NCBI RefSeq assembly: GCF_036492835.1
Contig: NZ_AP025314.1
Coordinates: 2,146,010-2,210,009 of the forward strand
DNA from: Fulvitalea axinellae
GTDB lineage: Bacteria; Bacteroidota; Bacteroidia; Cytophagales; Cyclobacteriaceae
Length of the DNA stretch: 64,000 nucleotides
Direction of reading: 5' to 3'
The notes beneath the pieces are model-generated. The model did no database searches, was not told where the DNA came from, and saw only the letters and a list, made by a program, of their open reading frames with translations. Numbering within the stretch: position 1 is the first letter of the stretch; each line of letters begins with the position of its first letter. The position numbers were made by a program, and so were the translations under genes. Shown here piece by piece: positions 9,293 to 18,517 of the stretch.

Positions 9293-10429
9293 ATGAAGTA
9301 TAGGCTTACGATTCTTTTAGCTGTATTGATCTCAAAAGTGTGTACCGCCCAGATTGCGGTGGAGCGGAATCTGAATGTGGAATTGGTGGAAAAGGATAGC
9401 GCCACGTCCGCGAAGATCGAAAACTCTTTAAGCGCTTTTCTAAGCGAAGCGAAGAATAGGGATTATTCTTCCGAATACGTTGATACGGTTCATTTAAATA
9501 AATACAGGTTCTTTTTTGAGAAGATGGCGGGAATCGGGAAAGGGTCGGACTCTTTTAATCACCCGTTGATCTTGAAATCATTTCCGTTGGAAGACGGAAG
9601 CTTTAGAGTGACAGTGGCTTTTACGGGAACAAGAGACAGTAAGCCTTTCGTTTATCAGGTTACCGAACTTAAAGCGGTTCCGTATCGAAATCACTTCCGT
9701 TTCTATTGCGCGTTTGAGGACAATACCCGGAATTTCAAAGAAAAGAAGATAGATAACGTAACGTACCATTTTAGCGGAAATTTTAATGATCGGAAAGCCA
9801 ATGAGTTTGTACGGCTAGTAAATGATTTGTCAAAACTTACGGGCGGTCCTAAGCCGGAGCTGGATTATTATTCTTTCCAAAGTTTAGACGAGCTGTTGAA
9901 GTCTTACGGTTTTCTGTTCAGCGCCCGCCAATGCAATTTTTTGTGTTATGACTTGGGCTTTACAGATAACAAAGGGCGGATATACATGACGGGGACCGGT
10001 AACGAAAACTATATTTTTGGATATATAGGCGAGTATTTATATTACAATCTTCCGAATAGGGAACAGATGTATTGGCCCTTTGTGCAAGGCGTTTCGGCAT
10101 ATTACGGCGGTTATGGTTTGAGCTATGACGATATGGCCGAACTTAAAAAGCAATTCAGGGATGAATTGGCCAAAAACCCGGAAATAGATTTTTTGGAAGA
10201 ATTTAAGAAAGGGAGAAAATCCGACGTAAACAGGCACTTTTCATATTATGTTATGAGCGCTTTTCTGTTTGAGGAAGCGTTGGATAAACAAGGCTTCGAC
10301 AAAGCGATTTCGTTGGTGTATTCCGGGGAAAACGGGGAGAGGTTTTTCGAAAATATAAAAAGGGTTTTAGATATCGAGGAATCGGACTTTCATAAAACGA
10401 TAGTGAACCTGATTAATAAGCGGATATGA
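9293..10429 (+). CDS. Secreted protein of unknown function
   Basis: 378 residues with a signal peptide ending near VCTAQ (residue 20). I do not recognise a family. The mature part starts with a strand-rich region (IAVERNLNVELVEKDS), then a central block on energy-like or peptidase-like beta folds without an HExxH motif. The C-terminal half is rich in aromatic residues (YIGEYLYYNLPNREQMYWPF) and helices (ELKKQFRDELAKNPEIDFLEEF). The spacing of helices late in the protein recalls gluzincin-like folds, but the zinc ligands are absent, so no activity is claimed. It is monocistronic, closed by a strong terminator 36 bp downstream. Confidence 0.7.
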   Translation: MKYRLTILLAVLISKVCTAQIAVERNLNVELVEKDSATSAKIENSLSAFLSEAKNRDYSSEYVDTVHLNKYRFFFEKMAGIGKGSDSFNHPLILKSFPLEDGSFRVTVAFTGTRDSKPFVYQVTELKAVPYRNHFRFYCAFEDNTRNFKEKKIDNVTYHFSGNFNDRKANEFVRLVNDLSKLTGGPKPELDYYSFQSLDELLKSYGFLFSARQCNFLCYDLGFTDNKGRIYMTGTGNENYIFGYIGEYLYYNLPNREQMYWPFVQGVSAYYGGYGLSYDDMAELKKQFRDELAKNPEIDFLEEFKKGRKSDVNRHFSYYVMSAFLFEEALDKQGFDKAISLVYSGENGERFFENIKRVLDIEESDFHKTIVNLINKRI

Positions 10430-10464
10430 TTTAACGGATAAGGCTGAGAAAAAAAGAAAAATAG

Positions 10465-10495
10465 AACGCAGAACCGCTAAAGGTTCTGCGTTTTT
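10465..10495. terminator. Bidirectional rho-independent terminator
   Basis: Perfect 11-bp stem AACGCAGAACC (10465-10475) / GGTTCTGCGTT (10482-10492), six-base loop, T-run on the right and A-run (10450-10460) on the left. It separates two convergent genes, so it can serve both. Confidence 0.9.
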
Positions 10496-10500
10496 GGTTA

Positions 10501-11628
10501 TTATTCCCGAATAACAAACTCTATTTCGTGGGCCTCTTTCGCTTGTGGAATATCCAGTTTACCTATCATCTTGTCGATGGCTCGTAACGGAACGGGGTAT
10601 TCCCGGTTTTCGTTTTGCCGTAAGAGCGTTGAATAGGGTACCTCAATATAGACAATTCGTACTCTGGCCTTGTATTCCATGAAAAGCGAAATCCATCGAG
10701 CCCTTGTATCGGCCACTATATTGGTGGCGTTGAAAACGAAATCCTTTTTTTTCCGAAGGAATACTCTAGCCTCTTCTTGGGCCATCTGGGCTACTCTGCC
10801 ATTATCTTTTTTATTTAATGGATCGAATCCGTTTTTACGACGGATATCGTCCAACGAAACTACCGGTATATCGCCCATTGATTTGATATAAGTGTCTTTT
10901 CCGGCTCCGGGTAGCCCCGCCAAAAGCGTTACCGTACAGGTGAAATCCTCGAAAGGTTTATAATCGATATACGCTTCCTTTTTATTGAGGAATAGGAACC
11001 GCCCGTAGTCAGAGGCGAATGAGCGCGGATTGCCGAAGCAACTATTCTCTTTGCACAGTTCGTCAAACAAATCCACGTTTAGCAGTTTGTCTGCGTTGTC
11101 TTTTGCTATACGGCCGTTTATATCGGCCCGGCAAAGGGAGCTAAGCATACGTGTGTCAACCACAAGGCTTGCCTCAATCACGGCTTTGGACGCGTTTCTT
11201 TTTTCCATTCCCCATAAAGGCAGACCGTGGTGCCTGACCAACCGCGCTACTTGTTCGCGGATACGGAAAGGAACGCCCATGGTTTTGTAAAGAATCGATC
11301 TCGCTGATTTCTCCCCGCGTTTGGCGTGGAACGGGGAGGTGATTCTTACCTTTCCGTTGCGGATTTCCTCTTGGGTGGTGGAGGCTTTTTCGATATCATG
11401 CATCAAGGCCGAAGCGAACAGGATTTGTTGCTGTTCGGGAGTGTAGTCGTCAAAGCCGGGGGCGTTTAGCAATGCTTCGCAGACCATCCGGGTATGGGTC
11501 AATACGTCTCCCTCGGCATGCCACTCAGGGTCTTGCGGAACTTCGGACAGAATTCTAAGCCATTCGAAGTCTTTGACTAAAGCGTCCCAATCCGGTCGTT
11601 TTTTATTTAAATATTTTGAGAATAACAT
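10501..11628 (-). CDS. HD-Pnk: HD phosphohydrolase fused to 5'-OH polynucleotide kinase (RNA end healing)
   Basis: 375 residues from ATG at 11628; the upstream TTG at 11664 is a poorer start. N-terminal HD domain: His45 (LTHT), His77-Asp78 (ALMHDIEKA), His101 and His133-134 (RHHG). C-terminal P-loop kinase: GLPGAGKDT (238-246), then VVSLDDIRR, and an RxxxR-type lid near RQNENREYP. This matches the biochemically studied Runella slithyformis HD-Pnk, whose HD domain removes 2',3'-cyclic or 2'/3'-phosphates and whose kinase phosphorylates 5'-OH ends, preparing breaks for a ligase. The RNA ligase gene lies directly upstream on the same strand (162-bp gap), so the two form a heal-and-seal pair. Acts in the cytoplasm. 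Confidence 0.9.
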   Translation of the reverse strand: MLFSKYLNKKRPDWDALVKDFEWLRILSEVPQDPEWHAEGDVLTHTRMVCEALLNAPGFDDYTPEQQQILFASALMHDIEKASTTQEEIRNGKVRITSPFHAKRGEKSARSILYKTMGVPFRIREQVARLVRHHGLPLWGMEKRNASKAVIEASLVVDTRMLSSLCRADINGRIAKDNADKLLNVDLFDELCKENSCFGNPRSFASDYGRFLFLNKKEAYIDYKPFEDFTCTVTLLAGLPGAGKDTYIKSMGDIPVVSLDDIRRKNGFDPLNKKDNGRVAQMAQEEARVFLRKKKDFVFNATNIVADTRARWISLFMEYKARVRIVYIEVPYSTLLRQNENREYPVPLRAIDKMIGKLDIPQAKEAHEIEFVIRE

Positions 11629-11826
11629 AAGGCGTTTCTTTTGGTGGTACGATGTGTAGGGCAAATAGCGAAGAGTTTGCGATTATGTTTTTCCGTTGTT
11701 TGAAGGACACTACGAAAAACCTCCTTTTCTGTTTTCGAAACGATGAATTATTTGCCGAAAGAAATACAGAATCTACTTGAGTCAATCAGTATTAACTCTG
11801 CACGCTTACCGCTACACAATGAAATT

Positions 11827-12633
11827 CTAAGATCGGTTAAAAGATGTTTTGCTTAAATATTGGTAAGCGTGCCAACCGTATCGCTCGTAGTTCGTGAGTG
11901 TGGCGGGCTTCCAATTGCGTGTCCAGTGCTTGTCGGTTTTGACATGGCCTTTTCGGACTACCTTGAAAAGGCTATCGAACTCGTTATGCTGTACGGGCAA
12001 TATTCCGTTATTTGTATAAAATCCTTCCGCGTTTCGGATTACAAAACCTTCTGAGCAGGGTTTGCCGTCTTTTGGATCATATCCGCCGAGTTTTCCAGAT
12101 AGTTTGACGCTTTTTTCCCAAGGCATTCCCAGATTTTGGGCAAGCCAATGCGCGACAGCCTCATCCTCGTTTTGAGAGGACAGAAGGCTGTCTTTTAAAG
12201 AATACTTTACCGGAATCTCGGGAACAACGGGAAAGTCCAATAACGAAGCGTAAAACTTAACGGCGTCCCAAGACAACCAATACCCTTTTTCCCGGATGGC
12301 GAAGACATAGAAATACGATTCCAGTTTTGAATATGCGATGGAATGCACACCGTACATATTCTCACCGAAAATTTCCAGATCCTTTAAATCGTTCTTAATC
12401 AGGTTCCACCGTTCCCAAAGGGGCTTGTCCCAAGGGAGCGCGGAAGGCGCCGCGTGCGAACGAGCGAATACGCCATCTTTATTTAGGCAATTATTCTGTC
12501 CGTCCAGCTTTTCGGTCAGGACCAAACGTTTCATTTTGGAGAAGACAGTCCCGTATCCGGTCGGCATAAACCGGTCGTCGGAAGTTGTTCCCGCACTGCA
12601 CCTGGCATGCAGGGAACGGGCATATTTTTTCAT
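11827..12633 (-). CDS. ATP-dependent RNA ligase (Rnl-type nucleotidyltransferase)
   Basis: 268 residues from ATG at 12633 (MKKYARS); the longer frame from 12768 adds a low-complexity arginine/serine stretch and is rejected. Covalent nucleotidyltransferase motifs are visible: motif I EKLDGQN with Lys42 as the adenylylated residue, motif IIIa FGENMYGVHSIAY with Glu91, motif IV SEGFVIR (194-200) and motif V FKVVRKGH (223-230). RNA ligases of this family join 3'-OH and 5'-phosphate ends made by end-healing enzymes. The next gene downstream is HD-Pnk, which supplies exactly that healing. No DNA-ligase-specific OB, zinc or BRCT domains are present. Likely substrate: nicked tRNA or other structured RNA, by inference. 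Confidence 0.88.
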   Translation of the reverse strand: MKKYARSLHARCSAGTTSDDRFMPTGYGTVFSKMKRLVLTEKLDGQNNCLNKDGVFARSHAAPSALPWDKPLWERWNLIKNDLKDLEIFGENMYGVHSIAYSKLESYFYVFAIREKGYWLSWDAVKFYASLLDFPVVPEIPVKYSLKDSLLSSQNEDEAVAHWLAQNLGMPWEKSVKLSGKLGGYDPKDGKPCSEGFVIRNAEGFYTNNGILPVQHNEFDSLFKVVRKGHVKTDKHWTRNWKPATLTNYERYGWHAYQYLSKTSFNRS

Positions 12634-13018
12634 TGGAAATAAGTAATCTCTTAAAAATGTAATTAGGTGTAGCCGAAATTGATCCCGAAATATTGGGCGC
12701 ACAAAAAAGCCTCGTCGGCTGGGTGCGGACGCGGACGATCGGGAATACGATCGGCTGATTTTTGGCAAAGAGCCGGAGATTACGAATTACATGACTTGTG
12801 TAGATTTTGGCTTTAGAGCCGTTTCGAAAAATCAGGTGCAAACGTATAGCTTTTATTTAATCCAACAAAGTGTAAACTTGATTTATTCGGTCAATTGATA
12901 TGTGTTTTATTTTTCAGTCTTATATATTGCCATGATATATTGTTGTTTTGTGCTTTTCGCTATAGGCTTCCGCTTTTGTTGATTTTTCCTATAAAGGCCG
13001 GCTGTAGATATACGGATT
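12634..13018. other. Divergent intergenic region
   Basis: 385 bp between the RNA ligase (minus) and the DUF3667 gene (plus). A hairpin GATCG-GGAATA-CGATC followed by GGCTGATTTTT lies near 12735-12760. I see no further gene and no unambiguous promoter pair. Confidence 0.4.
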
Positions 13019-13768
13019 ATGATTTGTAAAAACTGTGAGAACGATTTCGAAGGTAAATTTTGCAATAACTGCGGACAGAGTTCCGAAGTAAGGAAAATCG
13101 ATTTCAAATATCTGGCGGATGAGTTGGCGAACAGTGTTTTTCAGATAAACCGAGGACTGTTTTTCACGATAAAGGAGCTGTTTCTGAAGCCGGGAGTTAC
13201 CGTAAGGGAATTTTTGGAAGGCAAAAGACAACGGCACTCCAAGCCTTTGGCGTTTTTGTTACTTACCTCCACACTATATGTGTTGGGTTTGCTTTTGGTA
13301 GGGAAAAACACTTATCATGGAGAACTGATGGAAGGCGTGTTGAGCGGGTTCGATAGACCCGAAGACGCTTCGGTTATTATAAGTTTTTTTCATTGGTTGG
13401 CCAAGAACCACGCATACGCAATGTTGTTGTTTTTACCGGTTTTTTCCTTGGCCTCGTTTTGGGTATTTTTCCGGTCAGAATACAATTATCTAGAACATCT
13501 GATCCTTAACGTTTATATCACGGGAGAGCAGAGTATGATTTATTTGGTCGGGTCGTTGTGCGTTTTGGTTTTTGATAATTATATCATGCAATTGTTGCCC
13601 GCTTTGGTCGGAATCGGTTATAACTTCTGGGCATTCAAACAATTTTTTAAAGGAGGAAACGCGTTTACGAGAATGCTTCTTACTGTATTGACTTACTCGC
13701 TGTTTATTATTTTGGTAGGCACCGGGATATTTTTGGTCGGGATGATTACCGTTTTTTTGAATTCATGA
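13019..13768 (+). CDS. DUF3667 membrane protein with N-terminal zinc ribbon
   Basis: 249 residues. Residues 3-19 form a CxxC...CxxC zinc ribbon (CKNCENDFEGKFCNNCG). A short soluble linker with the family hallmark TIKELFLKPGVTVREFLEGK follows (about 50-70), then four to five membrane segments (LAFLLLTSTLYVLGLLL; AYAMLLFLPVFSLASFWVFF; SMIYLVGSLCVLVF; LLPALVGIGYNFWAF; a last one at the C-terminus). This is the DUF3667 architecture, widespread in Bacteroidota and of unknown function. It sits alone upstream of the LRR gene, 91 bp away. Confidence 0.9.
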   Translation: MICKNCENDFEGKFCNNCGQSSEVRKIDFKYLADELANSVFQINRGLFFTIKELFLKPGVTVREFLEGKRQRHSKPLAFLLLTSTLYVLGLLLVGKNTYHGELMEGVLSGFDRPEDASVIISFFHWLAKNHAYAMLLFLPVFSLASFWVFFRSEYNYLEHLILNVYITGEQSMIYLVGSLCVLVFDNYIMQLLPALVGIGYNFWAFKQFFKGGNAFTRMLLTVLTYSLFIILVGTGIFLVGMITVFLNS

Positions 13769-13859
13769 TATAAGGTGAGTTTCGGTTTTGCGGAGTGAAT
13801 ATCCCTGAAAACAGCCTTGCGTATTCGGGTATTTCGCCGGAAGTTTACCGAAAAAAAAG

Positions 13860-15725
13860 ATGCGTTGGGAAGAGAATTTTTCGTCGGCCGAAGATAATCG
13901 TATACCATTGTCCGCTTTTCAAAATCCGGAGGCGAGGGTATTGGACGTTAGCGGATTGCAAAATCCTGTTTTTCCGGAAGACATTCCCGAAGACTGTCCG
14001 ATTATTCGGGTGGTGATGAAGAATTGCGGTTTGAGAACGGTGCCCAAGGTGCTGACGAAATTGCGCAGGATGATTTTGTTATATCTGGAAGGAAATCAAC
14101 TGGAAACTTTTCCGGAAGAATTGGCCGGTTGCCCATCGCTTTCCCATTTGTATCTTGACCAAAACCCCTTGCGTAGTTTTGGCGGGTATGACCAAATCAA
14201 ATCCCTGACGCATTTGTCCATTATAGAAACGCCTTGCGCCACAAGGGTGGAGGATCTGCTGTCAAAGCGAATTGTGACGATAACCGGTTTTGACTGGAAG
14301 ACTGTTGGGCCACCCCAAAAAGATTTTTCTCGATTGGCTTCGGCGCTAGCCAAATCGCCGTTAAGCGAAAAGGAAAAGCGGGACTTGCTGTTGTTCGCCC
14401 AAACAAGGCGGGATATTCATTTGCCTTTGGGTACGCTTGAGGAAAGAATCCGCTGCTTGTGCGTGCGGCAAAGGGAATTGAATTCAAGAGCCCGAGAATT
14501 GGTATTGGCAAGAGAAGCGGAAAAGTTGCGGGAAAAGCCCTTGGATAAGAAAGCGACGCTTCTGGTAGCGGGAAAGACATCGTTGAAAAAATCGGAAATC
14601 AAAGGAATATGCGGAGAGCGTGACGTGAAATATGTCCCGAAGTATTCCGAAGCCGTTACCCATGTATTATTGGGCGACGTTCCGAAAGAGTTGTTGGGAC
14701 AGAAAGCGGAAGGCCTTGTTTTCCTTTCCGAAGGAAGCTTTTCGGCGTGGGCAGACGAGGAACGCCCGCAGTTTATCGGCCAAGCTTCCAACGATTTGGT
14801 TGAGAATATCAAAGAGTTGCTATATTCCCGGCAGGAGGAGAATATAGCTTTGGCATTGGAGATGATGAAAGCGGGCGGTGTACCAAAAGTCTTATATTTT
14901 CCATGTCTTTTTCTGATAAAAACGCATGGGGGTAAAGCGGTGAACGTATTGAAAAAACACCTGAAAACCCTTTTGCCCGAGGAGTTGCAAGGCGTACTAA
15001 AAAGCCGGGCCACAATCACTTGGACCGATCTTTCTCCCTCACAGTTTAATTTCAAAATCTCTGAAGAGCAACTCCGCGACGCGGGCAGTGAAAAGGAATC
15101 GGAGATAGTCCGGAAACTGGAAAAGAACGAGGAGCAGTGGGGCGTGGACTTTTGTCTGTGGTATGCGCTGGAATATTTTAAAAACCGGGGCAGGGGTTTG
15201 CGCTATCTTATGACTAAAGTAAAGCCCAACCACCCGTTGCGTACGGAAGCGATAGATTTGCTGATGAAAAACGGGACATTGGATTGGTCCAAGGCCTATG
15301 GCTATGAAGGCGATTGGTGGAGCGAGAGGCAACGCAATAAGAACCTCCCGATTCCGATGCCTTTGGAAATAGTGAAAAAAGAAAACGTGAAGGAGTTGCG
15401 CCTACAGTTTTGCAGATTGCACGAGATGCCCGAAGGAATAAACGCTTTCAAAAATATCAGGAAGCTGGATTTAAGCAAAAACGGCTTGAAAGACCTGCCT
15501 AATTCAATATCGGAACTAAGTGAGTTGGAAGAATTGGATTTGTCCGAAAACTCATTCCGAAAATTCCCCAAGATATTATTGAGAATGAAGACTTTGAGAA
15601 AAGTACTTTTCGGTAAACAAAGCAAGCATATTTACGGCAAAGCCTTCGAGCGGATAGAGGTGCCGGCGGAGGTAAAAGAGTTGATGCCTGATTGCGTATT
15701 TGAGTTTGCCGAGAACGAGAAGTAG
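13860..15725 (+). CDS. LRR-BRCT-LRR protein
   Basis: 621 residues, no signal peptide. Residues 45-130 hold leucine-rich repeats (LRRMILLYLEGNQLETFPEEL, SLSHLYLDQNPLRSF). Residues 160-230 are a basic helical stretch. Residues 231-300 read as a BRCT domain (ATLLVAGKTS, AVTHVLLGDVPKEL, GLVFLSEGSFSAWADE). A helical HEAT-like part follows (about 310-500). Residues 505-590 are a second set of canonical leucine-rich repeats (IRKLDLSKNGLKDLPNSIS, LEELDLSENSFRKFP). BRCT domains bind phosphopeptides or DNA ends; LRRs bind proteins. The combination suggests a cytoplasmic scaffold, partner unknown. The downstream end abuts the third dispersed repeat. Confidence 0.75.
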   Translation: MRWEENFSSAEDNRIPLSAFQNPEARVLDVSGLQNPVFPEDIPEDCPIIRVVMKNCGLRTVPKVLTKLRRMILLYLEGNQLETFPEELAGCPSLSHLYLDQNPLRSFGGYDQIKSLTHLSIIETPCATRVEDLLSKRIVTITGFDWKTVGPPQKDFSRLASALAKSPLSEKEKRDLLLFAQTRRDIHLPLGTLEERIRCLCVRQRELNSRARELVLAREAEKLREKPLDKKATLLVAGKTSLKKSEIKGICGERDVKYVPKYSEAVTHVLLGDVPKELLGQKAEGLVFLSEGSFSAWADEERPQFIGQASNDLVENIKELLYSRQEENIALALEMMKAGGVPKVLYFPCLFLIKTHGGKAVNVLKKHLKTLLPEELQGVLKSRATITWTDLSPSQFNFKISEEQLRDAGSEKESEIVRKLEKNEEQWGVDFCLWYALEYFKNRGRGLRYLMTKVKPNHPLRTEAIDLLMKNGTLDWSKAYGYEGDWWSERQRNKNLPIPMPLEIVKKENVKELRLQFCRLHEMPEGINAFKNIRKLDLSKNGLKDLPNSISELSELEELDLSENSFRKFPKILLRMKTLRKVLFGKQSKHIYGKAFERIEVPAEVKELMPDCVFEFAENEK

Positions 15726-15752
15726 CGTGATTATGTACTGTGGCGTAATTAG

Positions 15753-16041
15753 CCTTGTTTTAATCGCATTACAGTTCTGCTCCATTATTGACCCCAATAC
15801 GTTCCAAAAAACTAATTTCAGGCTTTTATTTTTCTTCCATAACCGCAATGCTTTTGGATGGAAGAAAAATTTGTAGCCGTATTTGGGAGATTTTTTGGTT
15901 ACTTTTTGATCTCTCAACTAGCGAAGCGTTCTCATGAACTCCTTTGAAAGAAAACAAGAGTGAATAAATAGTAACACCGGGGCTTGTTAAGCGCAAAATG
16001 TTCGTGGTTTCGGGATAATGTATTTTTAATGCCGATAATTA
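15753..16041 (-). repeat. Dispersed hairpin-bearing repeat, copy 3 (inverted, interrupted)
   Basis: Reverse complement of the copies at 4834 and 8881. The first hairpin is broken by about 54 bp of unrelated sequence (around 15919-15971) between its two arms, so the insertion came after the repeat was in place. Its right end overlaps the possible upstream starts of the next gene. Confidence 0.8.
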
Positions 16042-16058
16042 AGTCAGGAAGCATACTT

Positions 16059-16325
16059 ATGGGTATTTACATTGGTCTGTTGGTCGCCTATTTGGCCATT
16101 TCGATTTGGAGTCACCTGAAGGTTTTGAAAAAAGTCACGCTGACCCGCCGGCAAAAGAGGTTGCATATTGCCCTTGTTTGGCTGTTTCCCGTTTTCTGGT
16201 ATTGGTTATTGAAAGAAATCACGAAAAGCGATATTCCGGAAGTAATGATCAAAGGAAAAAGGGACAAACTGTACCGTGAAGCCTCCGGAGGGTTTTACGA
16301 GAGCAATGAGGGGACGATGGGATAA
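16059..16325 (+). CDS. Small two-helix membrane protein (PLDc_N-like), paralogue of 18518-18799
   Basis: 88 residues from ATG at 16059, chosen because MGIYIGLLVAYLAISIW then aligns with the start of the paralogue; starts at 16029 or 15984 lie in the dispersed repeat. Two membrane segments (3-20 and about 39-56, HIALVWLFPVFWYWLLK) are joined by a basic loop KKVTLTRRQKR. The pattern fits small cardiolipin-synthase-N-terminus-like (PLDc_N) proteins. The tail ends in a conserved GGFYESNEG, mirrored by SGFHESGEG in the paralogue. Function unknown; the shared tail suggests a common partner. Confidence 0.65.
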   Translation: MGIYIGLLVAYLAISIWSHLKVLKKVTLTRRQKRLHIALVWLFPVFWYWLLKEITKSDIPEVMIKGKRDKLYREASGGFYESNEGTMG

Positions 16326-16418
16326 GATGTCTGTCTTTGAGTAAGATTGGCGTTGAGGATGGAGTGTTGTTGGCGAATTTTTTAGGATAAGTTTTCGAAC
16401 GGCTGAGGTTTTGTAAAC

Positions 16419-16442
16419 CAAAAACTATTTTATTAGTTTTTG
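16419..16442. terminator. AT-rich hairpin terminator
   Basis: Perfect 9-bp stem CAAAAACTA (16419-16427) / TAGTTTTTG (16434-16442) with a six-base loop. The T-run is inside the stem, so strength is uncertain. Confidence 0.5.
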
Positions 16443-16479
16443 TGTAAGTTTAAGACTTCAACCATTTTTTGATTCGGAA

Positions 16480-18441
16480 ATGAGAGCCATAACCATTCTC
16501 TGTTGCTTATATTTTTTAATCGGATTACCAATATCGATACTTGCCCAGCAAGATAGCCTGGCGGTGAGGGGCATTGCGAAAAAAGTTCCAAAAGCAATAT
16601 CGGGCGACCCCAAGAAACTGGCCAAATATCTTACGGAGAAAGAAGGTTCGGAGGCCCAACGCGCGCTGAATATATACACTTGGATTATCCATAACATCAG
16701 GCATGGAAGGGATAAGCGCTTGGGGAAAAAACCGGAACAAGATCTCGCTTCCAGAGTGCTTGCGTACAGAAAGACGGATTCTAGCGGATACGCCGAACTG
16801 TTTAAGTCGTTATGCCGTCATGCTGGCTTGGAAGTCCGGAATATCGAAGGCTATATGAAGTCCGATGATTTTTATGACGACGGCATGGAGCTCTCCTCAA
16901 TGGATCATATTTGGAGTGCTGTCCGCATCGATGGGACTTGGCGGTTGGTCGATACGTATTCGGGAAGCGGGGCATACATAACCAAAGCGGGCGACCTAAG
17001 AACCGCAATCAAAAAACTTTTTGGAAAACGGGTGATACGTTCAAAAATGGTTTTTGTCCAGAATCCGCAACTCAATTATTTCTGTGCTGATCCCGAAAAA
17101 TTGATACGAAGCCATTTTCCGGCCAACCGATATTGGCAGATGCTTCGTTACCCGGTTTCCAGAGTCTCTTTTCAAAATGGAGAAGAATACAAGGATATGC
17201 CTGACGCATTTCAACCGTTGGAAATATTGGACGCCACGGAGCTCTTCCGTTATGGGTTGATGACCGAAAAACAATTGGCGAAACGGACGATGGACTTAAT
17301 GGAGGAAGATCCCTGGGATTTTGGATATATGTGTCGTGTCCAGGCCATGAGGGCCACTGATAATTATACGTATTCGCAAATGCCGGAAGTTTTGTTGTCG
17401 CAGGTCGAAGAGGTGGTTTCGAACTATAAGAAAGCCTTGAAGTACGCCAACAAGCATAAAGCGAGGGTAAGCGCCGTGTACAGGAGGAGTTCGAGTAAGC
17501 TGAATAGAAAGCTGAAGAACGGTTATTCGGCCCGTACACGTGATCTTAAGAACTTTGCTGACAGAAGAATCCGGACATATAAAACGGCGCTAAATCGGGA
17601 GAAAAAAAAGCGCGGGCTTGGTAAGCCGAAGGCAGGGGAAAACTTGGAAATGCCTGGCTATAAACCTAGAAAGATAAGGAATCCGAAACCACAAACAGTA
17701 AGGGATTCGTTGCGAAGTGTGGTTTATTCGGCATTGGATTCGGCCCAAAAGTTTAATAAGCTTTCGCAAATTGCTTTGGAGGATTATTTGCGGGAATACC
17801 GGAATCTTTATAATGAAGTCTATCCCGAATTTTCGCGAAGTATCGATTCGCTTAATATAAAAGTCGAAAGACATCTTTTGTTGATGGAAGCGAATGTGAG
17901 ATTGGGACGTTTGTGGGAGGCGATGGACGAAATGGATACGCTGTATGCCAAAGAGAAGCGGGTGTTTGACGCGATTACGGCATTGCGCCGTGATATGAAA
18001 GTGCATTCGAATAAAGTCCGTTATTGGTACCGGAAGTCGTTGTCGGTTTGCCAAAAGGGCCGAAACGTTTTACATGAGGCTTTTCCGGAAACAGCCGAAT
18101 TCGATAAAGCTTCGGAATTATATAGAGAGCTTAGTATCCATACGCTTAAATCGAAACAGCGGATCAATCATCTGGACAGTTATATAAAACAAGATAAACA
18201 AACGTATTTGGAATGGGCGGGCGCTTTATTGCCTCGGTTTGTTAGGCAGGCTTCTTTTATGGTAAGCGGAAAGAGCCTGGCAAAGGAGCTGGCTGAGGTA
18301 AAAGGGAAATATCTTGAAAACAGGAAGGCTCACCAATTGAAGCGAATGGAAATCTTGCGTGGGATAATACGGATACAAAAACGGGAGGTAGAGAAAAGAA
18401 TCCCGGGATTACGGAAAGCCACGACTTATATAGTTAACTAA
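16480..18441 (+). CDS. Secreted transglutaminase-like protein with Ser in place of the catalytic Cys
   Basis: 653 residues, signal peptide about 1-22 (ends ISILAQQ). Residues 55-165 follow the transglutaminase-core pattern: TDSSGYAELFKSLCRHAGLEVRN... with DHIWSAVRIDGTWRLVDTY. The His (143) and Asp (158) of the triad are present, but the nucleophile position before xGYA is Ser101, not Cys. Family members with this loss are usually binding or structural proteins; a Ser nucleophile is possible but unproven. Residues 300-650 are long basic helices, likely coiled coil (KKALKYANKHKARVSAVYRR, LRDMKVHSNKVRYWYRKS). It lies between the two paralogous small membrane genes, which may form a unit with it. 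Confidence 0.75.
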   Translation: MRAITILCCLYFLIGLPISILAQQDSLAVRGIAKKVPKAISGDPKKLAKYLTEKEGSEAQRALNIYTWIIHNIRHGRDKRLGKKPEQDLASRVLAYRKTDSSGYAELFKSLCRHAGLEVRNIEGYMKSDDFYDDGMELSSMDHIWSAVRIDGTWRLVDTYSGSGAYITKAGDLRTAIKKLFGKRVIRSKMVFVQNPQLNYFCADPEKLIRSHFPANRYWQMLRYPVSRVSFQNGEEYKDMPDAFQPLEILDATELFRYGLMTEKQLAKRTMDLMEEDPWDFGYMCRVQAMRATDNYTYSQMPEVLLSQVEEVVSNYKKALKYANKHKARVSAVYRRSSSKLNRKLKNGYSARTRDLKNFADRRIRTYKTALNREKKKRGLGKPKAGENLEMPGYKPRKIRNPKPQTVRDSLRSVVYSALDSAQKFNKLSQIALEDYLREYRNLYNEVYPEFSRSIDSLNIKVERHLLLMEANVRLGRLWEAMDEMDTLYAKEKRVFDAITALRRDMKVHSNKVRYWYRKSLSVCQKGRNVLHEAFPETAEFDKASELYRELSIHTLKSKQRINHLDSYIKQDKQTYLEWAGALLPRFVRQASFMVSGKSLAKELAEVKGKYLENRKAHQLKRMEILRGIIRIQKREVEKRIPGLRKATTYIVN

Positions 18442-18517
18442 CCGTTGCTCATTTAAATCAATCAGAATTTTCCGGGAGTTTTGTAAATTGAATTTTTTGT
18501 CACAAAACCTGCATTGC

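Noticed and set aside
12634..12768. N-terminal extension of the RNA ligase
   Set aside because: The extra 45 residues are low-complexity arginine/serine-rich and precede a good ATG at 12633; the ligase motifs need none of it.
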